Shown here in pieces: positions 45,206 to 56,000 of a stretch of 64,000 bases of DNA. The notes under the pieces were generated by a model that saw only the letters and a program-made list of their open reading frames with translations, was not told where the DNA came from and searched no databases. Position numbers and translations under genes: made by a program. The stretch spans positions 372,001-436,000 of the forward strand of contig CBDFGO010000001.1 in assembly GCA_965247125.1 (NCBI GenBank). The letters are read 5' to 3'. Source of the stretch: CALBJU01 sp965247125 (GTDB lineage Bacteria; Bacteroidota; Rhodothermia; Rhodothermales; UBA10348). Numbering within the stretch: the first letter of the stretch is position 1; each line of letters opens with the position of its first letter.

Positions 45206-46416
45206 GTCGACCTCTCTTTCAGCACCATCATTGCGACAACGCCCGAGCAGAATGTTATCGCTCCAATCGAGGCAATCGACCCGCTAAGCCCAATGGAATC
45301 GGCGACCAGTCCCGCAAATACGGCCCCAACCACGTAGCCGCCGTCTCTCCACAAGCGATACACGCCGAGCGAGGACGAACGCCACTCGGGCGCAGAATAA
45401 TCCGAAATGACGGCGAGCAACGCAGGATAGACGAGCGCTGTACCGAGTCCCTGACCGATCATGGCCAACAGGTAGACGGTCGGTGATTCAGCCAGAACCA
45501 GCAGAATCAACGAGGCTCCCTGGAGCATCATTCCGGCAACAATCGGAATCTTGCGTCCTATCTGATCTGCCAACATCCCCGTACCCAGCTGACCGACACC
45601 CCAGACCAACGGATAGACGGCTACGAGCCAACTCATCCGCTCCAGGGAGAGACCCATCGAAAGAAAAAAAAGCGGCAACAAACCCCAGGCCAAGCCATCG
45701 TTCAGGTTATTCACCATGCCAGCCTGACACGCAGCGAACATGTTGCGATTGGTCCACGAAGTATTACGCCATACTCGATAGAATGACGGCCTTTCAGCGC
45801 TCACTCCCGATTCGAGCGAGACGTGGTGCGTCGTGTCCCGGACAAGGAATACACTCGTAATCAGGCCGAGTATCGCAATCGTAAATCCGATCAGAAAGAC
45901 CGTATCCACCGAGCCAGAGGCCAGCAAGAATCCCGACAGCAGAGCCATCAGCGACACGGCTCCGTACCCCGCAGATTCATTGATTCCGAGGGCAAGCCCT
46001 CTCCGTTTGGGTCCGACGAGGTCAATCTTCATGACGACCGTCATCGTCCATGCAAAACCCTGATTGGCACCCAGAAGGACGTTCGCGAAAACGATCCATC
46101 CCCAACTCGGAGCCCACAGCAATATCAGGGGTACCGGGAGTCCAAATAGCCACCCTAAAATCAACAGTCGCTTTCGCCCGAAGGAGTCTCCAAGTCGACC
46201 AGCCAGCAAATTCGACAGGGCTTTTGCCGATCCAAAAGTTATAATGAACGATAAAACCGCGGTGTAGGAAGCGAGGCCGTACACTTCTTCCGCCAGCACT
46301 GGAATGATCACCCGTTCCATCCCGACCATGGCCCCAACGAATACATTAACAAGCACCAGGAGGCCGAATTGGGGCAGATTTTCCTTCAATCCTAGCTTAA
46401 TTTCGGACGTTGTCAT
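45202..46416 (-). CDS. MFS transporter
   Basis: 404 residues from ATG 46416 with twelve likely membrane segments. Signature loops are visible: LLAGRLGDSFGRKRLLILGW between helices 2 and 3, and GMLADQIGRKIPIVAGMMLQ in the second half. ERVIIPVLAEEVYGL and GPKRRGLALGINESAGYGAV are typical of drug or metabolite exporters of the DHA1 type. The substrate is unknown. It is convergent with the DUF2231 gene and divergent from clpB. Confidence 0.9.
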   Translation of the reverse strand: MTTSEIKLGLKENLPQFGLLVLVNVFVGAMVGMERVIIPVLAEEVYGLASYTAVLSFIITFGSAKALSNLLAGRLGDSFGRKRLLILGWLFGLPVPLILLWAPSWGWIVFANVLLGANQGFAWTMTVVMKIDLVGPKRRGLALGINESAGYGAVSLMALLSGFLLASGSVDTVFLIGFTIAILGLITSVFLVRDTTHHVSLESGVSAERPSFYRVWRNTSWTNRNMFAACQAGMVNNLNDGLAWGLLPLFFLSMGLSLERMSWLVAVYPLVWGVGQLGTGMLADQIGRKIPIVAGMMLQGASLILLVLAESPTVYLLAMIGQGLGTALVYPALLAVISDYSAPEWRSSSLGVYRLWRDGGYVVGAVFAGLVADSIGLSGSIASIGAITFCSGVVAMMVLKERST

Positions 46417-46537
46417 GCTGTCAACCTGGCATAGTGGGCGGGTTGGTATGCTTTTCGCAAGGGCTGTAATCGCATAACAAGCGGGAAGTACCTGACAAAA
46501 CGTCGGAATATTGACCAGTTAGAGGGTCGAGCGAACT

Positions 46538-49207
46538 ATGAACCTTCAGAAATTTACGATAAAGGCACAAGAGGTTGTGAAGAAGGCGAAGGAAATCGCT
46601 GCCTCCCGCAATCACCAGGGCGTAGAACCACCCCACTTGCTGCACGCGTTCCTGGCAGATACCGGTGGAATTGCGATGACGATGCTGACCAAACTTGAGG
46701 CCAGTATCGATCTCCTGTCGGCCAAGGTGGATCAGGCCCTCGAAAAATTGCCGATAGTTACAGGCTCCTCTGTCTCGGGTCAGTATGTAGGGGGGGAGGC
46801 CAAAAAAGTGTTCGACCGGGCACTCGCGGAAGCAGAGCAACTGAACGATGATTTCATCGCTTCCGAGCACTTGCTAATCGCCCTGGCTGCATCCAAAGAA
46901 TCCATTGGAGAAGCGCTGCGCGAGCAAGGTGTAACCAAAGACAAGATCCTGGCAATTCTGAAGGATGTCAGGGGTAGCCAGCGGGTCACCGATCAGCACG
47001 CGGAAAGCCGCTATCAAGCACTCGAGCGTTATACCCGAAACTTGATCGACCTCGCCTCTCAGGGAAAGATTGATCCGGTAATCGGTCGGGACGACGAGAT
47101 CCGGCGCCTACTGCAGATCCTGTCTCGGCGGACCAAGAACAATCCCATCCTGGTGGGTGAACCTGGCGTCGGTAAAACCGCCATTGCGGAAGGCTTGGCC
47201 ATCCGTATAGTTCAGGGAGACATTCCTGAAGGTCTCAAAGACAAAGTGATCCTCGCCCTCGATATGGGCTCACTCATCGCCGGAGCCAAGTACCGGGGAG
47301 AATTTGAGGATCGATTGAAAGCCGTAGTGCGAGAAATCGTTGAATCGGACGGACGGATCATCCTCTTCATCGACGAGATTCATACACTTGTCGGGGCGGG
47401 TGCCGCGGAAGGCGCGATGGACGCGGCCAACATTCTCAAGCCAGCTCTTGCCCGGGGCGATTTACGTGCCATCGGAGCGACAACGCTGGACGAATACCGG
47501 AAGTATCTCAAAAAAGACAAGGCGCTCGAACGCCGCTTTCAGATGATTCTCGTGCGGGAGCCATCGGTAGAAGACACGATCTCGATCCTGAGGGGCATCA
47601 AGGAAAAATACGAAGTCCATCACGGTGTCCGAATAACCGACGCCGCTCTCGTGTCCGCAGCAGAGCTCAGCCACCGATACATTACCGATCGATTCCTCCC
47701 AGACAAGGCAATCGATCTTATTGACGAATCTGCAGCAAGACTACGCATCGAAATTGACTCGCTGCCCGAGGAGTTGGATCAACTGGAACGACAGATACGC
47801 CAGCTCGAAATAGAACGTGAAGCGGTAAAGCGCGAGAAGGATAAGAGTAAACTCAAGCTCATTGCGGAGCAGTTCGCCAATCTTGATGAACAGCGAACAG
47901 AACTGAAAGCGCGCTGGACCCGGGAAAAAGAGTTGATCCTGGTTCTGCAGCAGACCAAAGAGGACATCGAAAATCTTAGATTGGAAGCGGACAAGCTTGA
48001 GCGCGCTGGTGAATACGGTGAGGTCGCGGAAATCCGGTATGGACGCATTCCGAAACTGGATGACATCGTCTCTGACACAAAGACAAAGCTCGATGAAGTG
48101 CAGAAAGGGGGAGCTTTGCTGAGTGAGGAAATCGATTCCGAAGATATTGCCGCAATCGTCTCTCGCTGGACGGGCATACCTGTTTCTCGAATGCTCGAAG
48201 GTGAACGAGCCAAGCTGATGAGGCTCGAAGAATCCCTCGAAAAGAGGGTCGTCGGCCAGGCTGAAGCACTGGCAGCAGTGTCCAACGCCGTGCGGCGGGG
48301 CCGCGCCGGCCTGCAGGAAGAATCACGCCCGATCGGCTCGTTCATCTTCCTGGGAACGACGGGGGTCGGTAAAACCGAATTGGCCAAAGCGCTGGCTGAG
48401 TTCCTATTCAACGATGAAAATGCGATGGTCCGTATCGACATGAGCGAATATCAGGAGCGTCACACGGTCAGCAGGCTGGTTGGCGCGCCTCCGGGCTACG
48501 TCGGCTATGAAGAGGGAGGCCAACTAAGCGAGCAGGTCAGGAGGAAGCCGTATTCGGTCGTCCTGCTTGATGAAATTGAAAAGGCTCACCCGGAAGTCTT
48601 CAATATCCTGCTCCAAGTTCTAGACGACGGACGCCTGACGGACAATCAGGGAAGGGTAATCGATTTCAAGAACACAATTATCATCATGACGAGTAATCTC
48701 GGCTCTGAGATCGTGCAGGCCCGCCTGGACGCGATCGAAGGAGAGGTCACGGCAGAGGATGAAGAGAACATTCAGACCGATCTTCTCGCGCTGCTCAAAC
48801 AACGGCTGCGCCCAGAATTTCTAAACCGAATCGATGAAATCGTGACGTTCCATCCGCTGGGAAGGAATGAGATTCGCCGGATTGTCGACATCCTATTCGA
48901 GAAGGTTCAGCGCCTGGCCCTGACCAGCAACATGATTGAGGTAGACATCACAGATGCGGCAAAAGACCAACTCGCGGAAATCGGGTTTGACCCGGTATTC
49001 GGAGCGCGACCCCTCAAAAGAGTAATTCAACGCGAGATTACCAACAAACTCGCCGAGGAAGTGCTCTCTGGATGGATCGAGCCGGGCGATGTAATCAAGA
49101 TTGATGTTGCGAAAGAGGGAGATGGATTTACGTTCGAAACACTCTCCTCCGGAAAATCGACCAAGAAGAAGGGAAAGAAGACGAAAACAACCGTAGAGAA
49201 AGCCTAG
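46538..49207 (+). CDS. clpB: ClpB AAA+ disaggregase
   Basis: 889 residues from ATG 46538, the normal length. Domains: N-terminal Clp repeat pair (1-145; [17 protein letters not shown]), AAA-1 with Walker A GEPGVGKT (about 206), the M-domain coiled coil (about 400-520; [20 protein letters not shown]), AAA-2 with Walker A GTTGVGKT (about 606) and Walker [13 protein letters not shown], and the C-terminal [20 protein letters not shown]. With DnaK it unfolds aggregated proteins. The two arginine-finger regions and both pore loops ([20 protein letters not shown]) are intact. The gene ends in [14 protein letters not shown], and its stop overlaps the stop of the kinase gene. Confidence 0.97.
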   Translation: MNLQKFTIKAQEVVKKAKEIAASRNHQGVEPPHLLHAFLADTGGIAMTMLTKLEASIDLLSAKVDQALEKLPIVTGSSVSGQYVGGEAKKVFDRALAEAEQLNDDFIASEHLLIALAASKESIGEALREQGVTKDKILAILKDVRGSQRVTDQHAESRYQALERYTRNLIDLASQGKIDPVIGRDDEIRRLLQILSRRTKNNPILVGEPGVGKTAIAEGLAIRIVQGDIPEGLKDKVILALDMGSLIAGAKYRGEFEDRLKAVVREIVESDGRIILFIDEIHTLVGAGAAEGAMDAANILKPALARGDLRAIGATTLDEYRKYLKKDKALERRFQMILVREPSVEDTISILRGIKEKYEVHHGVRITDAALVSAAELSHRYITDRFLPDKAIDLIDESAARLRIEIDSLPEELDQLERQIRQLEIEREAVKREKDKSKLKLIAEQFANLDEQRTELKARWTREKELILVLQQTKEDIENLRLEADKLERAGEYGEVAEIRYGRIPKLDDIVSDTKTKLDEVQKGGALLSEEIDSEDIAAIVSRWTGIPVSRMLEGERAKLMRLEESLEKRVVGQAEALAAVSNAVRRGRAGLQEESRPIGSFIFLGTTGVGKTELAKALAEFLFNDENAMVRIDMSEYQERHTVSRLVGAPPGYVGYEEGGQLSEQVRRKPYSVVLLDEIEKAHPEVFNILLQVLDDGRLTDNQGRVIDFKNTIIIMTSNLGSEIVQARLDAIEGEVTAEDEENIQTDLLALLKQRLRPEFLNRIDEIVTFHPLGRNEIRRIVDILFEKVQRLALTSNMIEVDITDAAKDQLAEIGFDPVFGARPLKRVIQREITNKLAEEVLSGWIEPGDVIKIDVAKEGDGFTFETLSSGKSTKKKGKKTKTTVEKA

Positions 49208-51936
49208 TTCGTCTGTGAGAGGAGGGCGTCGATGACTCCGATCGCATCTGTGTCAGGCTCTGCCTGAGAGAGATAGAATTCTTTTGCCGACTGAAGGTAC
49301 TCCCCGGCTGCGCCGGTCTTCCCATTCGCGATGAGCACACGACCAACATTCACGTTGTCCTGTGCCTGGCCACCATTTGAGATTCCTGTTTCAGGATCAA
49401 TGCCGTCCAGGACAAGAAGATAGTAGCGTTCGGACTCGGCTACGCGCCCGAGTCCCTCGAGGGTTTGTCCCAATGTTCGATTCACGCTGCGGGTCCTGCC
49501 CGGGGCCCTACCCGGATTTGCTTGAAAGATGCGAAGAGCTTCGAGAAGAAGGGTAATTGCTTCGTCTGTGTCTCCTTTATTCAGGATGAATCCACCAAGC
49601 TGATGGTAATCTGCCCCTACAAACCAGTTGTCCGGACCCAGACTTTCCTCGTGGATTTCCAGTGATTCTCGATACAATGCTTCCGCTTCTTCCATTCGGC
49701 CCTGCTGAACTCTAACACGACCCACCCAGTTGATAGAATTCGCCGTTCTTGCGTTGCGGGCGCCATAAATAAATGTCTTCCTTTCCACCGCCTCTTCAAA
49801 CCGCAACCCCGCTTCCTGAAAAGCACTCTTGTCGTAAAGAACGCTGCCGAAATTATGTAGATTCGCCGCGTAAAATGGATGGTTCTCTCCTCGCTCCAAT
49901 CGGGTCATGTCCAGCGCGAGTCTGAATGTTGTTTCAGCCAATTGAAAAATATCATCGTCCTGAAAATTCGATTCGAAATACAGATCGCCATAGACGGCGC
50001 CCAGATTGGAAAGTGATTCGGCGATGTCGCGATCTGAATCCCCCAGCAATGTTCGGCGAATCGCGAGCGACTGTTCCCAGATTGTTCTAATTGTATCCGA
50101 TTTCTGGTATCTGTAACCGCTGAACAATGAAACGCCGAGATCATTCAGGCTCTGGGCGACGTCGAGATGGATTTCTCCATGCATCCTTCGGCGCATGGCC
50201 AAAGCCTGCTCATGCAAATCAATGGACTCGTCGGTTTCGCCTACGTCATCTTTCAGGACCGCCATCGCGAAGAGCGCCCGCGCGAGGGATGGCGAGTCGG
50301 CCCCATCGGCGAGGTCAATCTGAATCTGGAGCGCTGGTTCGATGAGATCCATTCCGGCCTGGGCTTCACCCCATTCCGCGTACACCAGGCTTAGAACTCG
50401 CATCATATCGCTTTGCACGTCAGGGTGTGCCTGAAGATCGTTCATCACCGATACAGCACCCACATCCACCATCTCGCGAACCGTCAGATCGCGGCCCTGG
50501 GCTTGCTCCGGATTAGCTGAATCGAACAGATCAATGACAAACTCGACGACGCCGGCCAACTTTTGGGCTTCAGCTTCAAATCGATCTCGTTGCTCGGTGG
50601 CCTCGACAGCGAATCCAATGGATACGATAGTGGCCACAAACAGAACGGCGAACATCGCGAGAGCGCCCGCGACTGCAATTTTATTGCGCCGAATGAACTT
50701 GTTGGTGCGATAGGCAAAGGTGTCTGCTTGAGCGGAGACTGGTCTACCGGACCGATAATTCTGGATGTCCTGGAGCAGCTGATCCGCAGATTGGTATCGT
50801 CGGTCCGTCTCCTTTCGGAGGGCCATCAAGATGATATGATCCAGATCACCGCTGAGCTGTTTCCTGAGCCGATCGAGAGGGGTTCTTCGATTCAGACTGA
50901 CCGACTCCGGAGTCAAGGAGTCCTTCCCCTTGGGCAGCTCTTCCACCACCGAAATCATCGTACTGGGCCTTTCAGGAGCCTTTTCCAGTATAATTTTTTC
51001 GATTTCGCCACGTTTTACGGTCTCGAAGGAGAACGGCCTGTGCCCTGTGAGTAGCTCGTAGAGCAAAATGCCCAGCTGATAAACGTCCGACGCCGTAGTC
51101 ACTGAGTTGCCGCGAACCTGCTCCGGGGAGGCATACTCAGGAGTCATGACCCTCACTTCCGTGCGGGTCATGGGAAGCGTATATCCGGCCAGATCTGGAT
51201 TCAAAAACTTGGCGATCCCAAAGTCGAGCAGCTTCACCTGCCCGTCCGTTGTCACCAGAATATTTGCCGGTTTCAGATCTCGATGTACGATCAGATTCTG
51301 GTGGGCAAAATGCACCGCAGAGCAAACTTTGCAGAACAGCTCCAATCGAGCTTCGAGAGAAAGTCGATTATCGTCGCAATACTTGGTAATGGATTCTCCA
51401 TCGACGTACTCCATGACGAAATAAGAGACCCCTTCGTCCGTCGCTCCGCCATCCAGAAGGCGAGCGATACCCGGATGGGTGAGGGCTGCGAGGATTTGCC
51501 GTTCGACCCGAAAGCGCTTGAGAATGTCCTCCGTGTCCATTCCTCGACGGATCACCTTGACCGCCACATAGCGCTTGAACGCTTCGTCATCTCGTACGGC
51601 CAGATACACCTGGCCCATTCCGCCGCGACCCAATTTTCGGATCAGTCGGTAGGGACCGGCATGTTGAAGGTCCTCATCGTCCTCGTCTGATTCCTTGTCT
51701 CCCACCACCGAAGCCATATGAGCCAGGGCGTTCTCAAAGTCGGCCCGACCGCTTCCTTCCATGAAATCATCCGATTCGCCGGATGCCTCCAACATCTTCA
51801 TCACATGGTCAAGGAGTTCGGTATCATCTCCACAAGTTTCTCGAACAAACGCTTCGCGCTCGGAACTCTCCTTGTCTAGCGCGTCATCGAGAATCTTCTC
51901 GATCAGAGCCCACCGATCCGGGTCGATGTTTTTCAT
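49204..51936 (-). CDS. Membrane Ser/Thr protein kinase with C-terminal TPR domain
   Basis: 910 residues from ATG 51936. An N-terminal ~90-residue acidic region precedes a Hanks-type kinase: GRGGMGQVYLAVRDDEAFKR, the VAVKV lysine, HRDLKPANILV (about 217), DFGIAKF (about 237) and EYASPEQVRGNSVTTASDV. A single membrane segment (AVAGALAMFAVLFVATIVSI, about 425-450) is followed by about 460 residues of TPR repeats (for example AMRRRMHGEIHLDVAQSLND). It is directly downstream of a sigma factor of the family that is regularly paired with such kinases, 45 bp away and in the same orientation. Confidence 0.93.
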   Translation of the reverse strand: MKNIDPDRWALIEKILDDALDKESSEREAFVRETCGDDTELLDHVMKMLEASGESDDFMEGSGRADFENALAHMASVVGDKESDEDDEDLQHAGPYRLIRKLGRGGMGQVYLAVRDDEAFKRYVAVKVIRRGMDTEDILKRFRVERQILAALTHPGIARLLDGGATDEGVSYFVMEYVDGESITKYCDDNRLSLEARLELFCKVCSAVHFAHQNLIVHRDLKPANILVTTDGQVKLLDFGIAKFLNPDLAGYTLPMTRTEVRVMTPEYASPEQVRGNSVTTASDVYQLGILLYELLTGHRPFSFETVKRGEIEKIILEKAPERPSTMISVVEELPKGKDSLTPESVSLNRRTPLDRLRKQLSGDLDHIILMALRKETDRRYQSADQLLQDIQNYRSGRPVSAQADTFAYRTNKFIRRNKIAVAGALAMFAVLFVATIVSIGFAVEATEQRDRFEAEAQKLAGVVEFVIDLFDSANPEQAQGRDLTVREMVDVGAVSVMNDLQAHPDVQSDMMRVLSLVYAEWGEAQAGMDLIEPALQIQIDLADGADSPSLARALFAMAVLKDDVGETDESIDLHEQALAMRRRMHGEIHLDVAQSLNDLGVSLFSGYRYQKSDTIRTIWEQSLAIRRTLLGDSDRDIAESLSNLGAVYGDLYFESNFQDDDIFQLAETTFRLALDMTRLERGENHPFYAANLHNFGSVLYDKSAFQEAGLRFEEAVERKTFIYGARNARTANSINWVGRVRVQQGRMEEAEALYRESLEIHEESLGPDNWFVGADYHQLGGFILNKGDTDEAITLLLEALRIFQANPGRAPGRTRSVNRTLGQTLEGLGRVAESERYYLLVLDGIDPETGISNGGQAQDNVNVGRVLIANGKTGAAGEYLQSAKEFYLSQAEPDTDAIGVIDALLSQTN

Positions 51937-51981
51937 TGCGGAACACGTAGGGGTTTGCGCGGAATGCTACCAGATCAACAG

Positions 51982-52554
51982 CTATTGACCTTTTTTTAAC
52001 GCAATGTACAGAAAGGACTTAGCTTTAAGCCAGTCTCGATCGATTGTTCTTCCCGATACATCCAGCAGAGCTGCGGTTTCTTCAATCGACATTCCGCCAT
52101 AAAATCGGCACTCGACGATGGTCGCAAGGCGTGGATTGAGTCGCTCGAGCTGCTTCATCGCGTCGTCCAGATCCAAAATATCTACGTTTTCGGAGGTGTC
52201 ACTGATGAGCGAGGCCTGAATCTCTGTGTGATGGGCTCCTCCTCCACGTTTATCCGCATTCACTCGCCGGGCATAGTCCACGAGTATCTGGCGCATCGCC
52301 CTCGCTGTGACCGAGAAAAAATGGACTCGGTCGTTCCAGCCACTTTCATCCCGATCAAATAATTTCAGATAAGCTTCGTGAACCAGGCCGGTTGTGTTCA
52401 GCGTTTCACCCGGTTTCCTGTATCTGAGTTGCCTTCGCGCGATATCACGCAACTCATCGTAGACGAGTGCAAAGAGACGGTCACCTGCATTTTCATCCCC
52501 CTTGCGGTGCGCCGTGATCAACTGTGTCACCTTTCCCTCGTCCTGCATCACCAT
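51982..52554 (-). CDS. ECF sigma factor (TIGR02999-type)
   Basis: 190 residues from ATG 52554. Region 2 is recognisable in ENAGDRLFALVYDELRDIAR, and LNTTGLVHEAYLKLFDRDE with VHFFSVTARAMRQILVDYAR is the hallmark of this family. Region 4 is a helix-turn-helix (MSIEETAALLDVSGRTIDRD). No anti-sigma gene is visible; instead a membrane Ser/Thr kinase gene follows at 45 bp. The likely wiring is kinase-to-sigma signalling, as proposed for similar pairs in Planctomycetes and Acidobacteria. The genes it controls are unknown. Confidence 0.9.
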   Translation of the reverse strand: MVMQDEGKVTQLITAHRKGDENAGDRLFALVYDELRDIARRQLRYRKPGETLNTTGLVHEAYLKLFDRDESGWNDRVHFFSVTARAMRQILVDYARRVNADKRGGGAHHTEIQASLISDTSENVDILDLDDAMKQLERLNPRLATIVECRFYGGMSIEETAALLDVSGRTIDRDWLKAKSFLYIALKKGQ

Positions 52555-53036
52555 GTGGGTGTAGGCTCAAAATTTCACGCGAATAGTAGGGTACGCAGGA
52601 ATTGGCGGAAAGGAAACTTGAATGTAAAACCTGTTCATTCGTGATGACGCTCCTGGGCTGGGTGGGTCAAAGCGGCTCCAATAGAACGATGCCTGACCGA
52701 AGAAAAGACGAGATGGTCAGGACAATCCGAAATGGCGCGAGCGGTGGTCAGTCCTAACAGGAAGCTTAAAGATCTCATTGATAGTGGAGAATGGTCGTTT
52801 TCACGCGGCAATCCTTCCGAGTTTCGGAGTACAAGCTCCGGTTGGGGGATTCGGTGACAATAACGGTTATGTTGATTTATAGGACGATTTTCGATCTGGT
52901 CCTATATAATTATTAATTATCAACTTGAATCGCATCGATTGAATCCGTTTCAATGTTGATAACTAGACTTGCAAAACGGCTTTTCACTGGGTTTATTGGA
53001 TCTTGTCCATAGAAATATCACTGCATTCGAAGGTCC
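52555..53036. other. 482-bp intergenic region between the sigma and smc genes
   Basis: No credible ORF, tRNA or hairpin-T terminator was seen. The part near 52905-52925 is AT-rich and nearly palindromic (TATAATTATTAATTAT). The region must hold the divergent promoters of the sigma-kinase operon and smc. Just before the smc start there is an AAGG in TCGAAGGTCCATG. Confidence 0.6.
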
Positions 53037-56000
53037 ATGTATTTAAGCAAACTCGAACTCCACGGGTTTAAGAGTTTTGCCGACCGAACGGTCGTCGATT
53101 TTTCTCCCGGTGTCACCGTTGTGGTCGGCCCGAACGGATGCGGAAAATCAAATATCGTGGATGCCGTCCGTTGGGTTATTGGAGAACAGCGTGCTCGCAT
53201 TCTCCGGTCCGACAAGATGGACAGCGTTATTTTCAATGGAACGACCAAGCGCCGATCCCTCGGAATGGCGGAAGTCCTCCTGACGATCGAGAACACTAAA
53301 GGCGTCCTTCCTACCGAATACAGCGAAGTAACGATTGGGCGACGGCTTTTTCGGTCTGGCGAATCCGAGTATCTCATGAATGGGGTGAACTGTCGCCTGA
53401 AGGACATCACCGATTTGTTCATGGATACCGGGATGGGCGCTGGTGCCTATTCCGTCATCGAGCTCAAGATGATCGAAGATATCCTGTCGGACAATGCCCA
53501 GGACCGACGGCACCTGTTTGAAGAGGCCGCGGGCATCACCAAGTATAAAATCAGGCGCGGCCAAACCCTCAGAAAACTCGGCAGCACCCAGGGTGATTTG
53601 AATCGCGTCCGCGATCTGACAGAGGAGCTGGACAAGCAGGTTCGTGGCTTGGATAGGCAAGCACAGAAGGCCTCTCGGTTCAAGCGCTATGAGGAACGAC
53701 TCCATGGATTGGAGTTGAAGTTGGCTTCTCTGGAGTTTGAGCAATTATCATCTGAATCTGAAATCATCCGAAAGGAAATCGTCCAGTATTCGGATGCAGC
53801 AGCTGGTTTTTCGGCGAAGCTCCTCTCCGAAGATGCGGCCCACGAATCGCTCAGAACAGATCATATTTCGAGAGAAAAACAAGTCGTGGAAGCGCAGACT
53901 TCTCTCGCCGACCACGTTGAATCTCTCCGATCGGCGGAATCAGACCTTCGACTCGGAACGGAGCGCCTCACCACCATCTCACGAGATGTGACTCGACTCC
54001 AGGAGGAGACTGAGGCGGCCATTGGCCAGAAGAAAACACTCGTCAAATCTCTCGAACGCAATGAACAGGAGCAGGCAGATGCGCTCCCTGCGGCCCAGAA
54101 GGCCGACGGCGAGCTGACGAACGCAAAACGGATCCGGGACGAGGCTCAGCTTTCTCAACAAAAACATCAGGTAATGCTCCATAATCTGCGGCTCGAAGAG
54201 CGGCAGGCAGTTTCGAGCAAAACGGACCGACAACGCCTGATTGACCGACTTTCCAGCCGAATCGAAATTATCTCGGCAGACCTCAAAGAGAGGGGCGAAG
54301 CTCTTACTCTGATGGCTGCCTCTGAATCAGATACGGGTACTCGCCAGGCGAAGGCAGATGGGGCGCTGAACGAGGCGCAGTTGGCCGGTCTTCAAGCCAC
54401 CAAGATTCTGGAAGAGGCAGAGACAGAAATTACGGCGCTGAACGGACAACTTGAGGAGCACTCCCTCGAACTGCGTGCAGCGGAACGGTCTCGCGACGCA
54501 GCCTCAACCGAGGTATCCTTGCTCAGGGGACTGTTGAGTTCGTTTGACGACTTCGATGAACCGATTCAATTTCTCGCTTCGTCCGACGTCTGGTCTTCCG
54601 ATTCGCTGGTTACAGTAGCTGATGTCATTGATTGCGAAGATAATCTCAGAACCGCCGTCAACGCAGCTCTCGGAGACTTTGCCGGATGCATTGTAGTGCA
54701 GACGGATTCCGAAGCCCAACTTGCCATCCAAAGCCTCCGGGCGAATGAAAAAGGCCAGGCGACATTCCTGGTTGTTGAGAGACTCCGAAAGGCCAACGCT
54801 CATTTTCCAGCGGCTGATTATACGCGCATTGCTTCACTGGTCCGAGCTTCAAAATCGGAATATGAACCCCTGGTCGACCTGCTGTTTGCGAATTGTTATC
54901 TGGTCGACTCGCTGGATGAGTTGAGTGGCGATTTACCGGGGCGCATGTTCACACGCACGGGTGAATGGGTTGACCCCGACGGCTATGTTCATGCCGGAAG
55001 TGCCACAGATGTCCGAGGCCCGGTCTCCTCCCGACTGGACCGCAGGGGACAGCTGGAAGCAGCAGATATCCTGTTGAATAAATCTTCTGCCAGCTTCAAG
55101 ATCGCCGAAAAGGCGCATCATAAGTTGAGCCTTCGCCGCGATTTGATTCCCATCGCCGATCTGAGGGAAGCGGTTCGTGCGGCGTCCGCCCACGTCATTG
55201 AGTGTGAAAAGGCTCATACCCGCGTTTCTTACGAACAGGAGGTTGCAAGCGGACGCCGCACCGAGACGGAGGCCAGAATCCAGTCCTTGACTGAGGCCGA
55301 AGCGACTTCCAGGGAGGAGCTTGATACTGCAAGTGCCGATCTGAAATCGTTCACATTGCGGGTTGCGGACCTGCAAAACAAGAGAACCGAAGCTGAAAAC
55401 GCGTTTTTCGGTATTGAGGAAGCGAGTCGAGCAGCCTTCAGCCTGTTCAACGAGGCAAACATCACCGCCGTTCAAACCCGAAACAGGCTCGATAATCTTA
55501 AGCGGGATATCAATCGAACTAAAGAGGACATCGAGGAGCTGGATGAGCGCAGCGCCGAACGGGAGAAAGCCTGTCTGAGAATGGCCGACCAGCGGGTTAC
55601 GCTTGAAGAACGTTGCAGCAACCTGCAGGTCACCATCCGATCGATGCAGGACGCAAGAACGGACCTCGACGAGGCCGTTTCGACGGTAAAAGACGGCCTG
55701 ATGGAGACGAAGGTGGCCATTTCAGAACTTGAATCTCGCCTCCGTGAAATCCGCAGGGAGCGGGAGACGGCCATGAAGCATGAGTCGGATCGCGCCATCC
55801 GGAAGGCGGCATTGAACACACGGCTCGAAGACTTGATCGCTGGATTTGCTGAAGACTTTGACCTCGATCTGACGACCTACACGATTGAAATAGAAAAAGA
55901 TTTCGATAAGGGAGAAGCAAAGGAGGAAGCCCAGGCCCTTAAAAATAAAATCAGACATCTCGGCCCTGTGAACGCGCTCGCGCTCGAGTCCTTTGAAGAA

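Noticed and set aside
47779..48441. 220-codon minus-strand Ser-rich frame
   Set aside because: It is the mirror of the clpB coiled coil and AAA-2 region; its Ser/Arg-rich composition is typical of an antisense shadow.
52555..53036. A small gene or RNA in the sigma-smc gap
   Set aside because: Frames are short and broken, and no cloverleaf or strong hairpin was seen; a covariance search would settle it.
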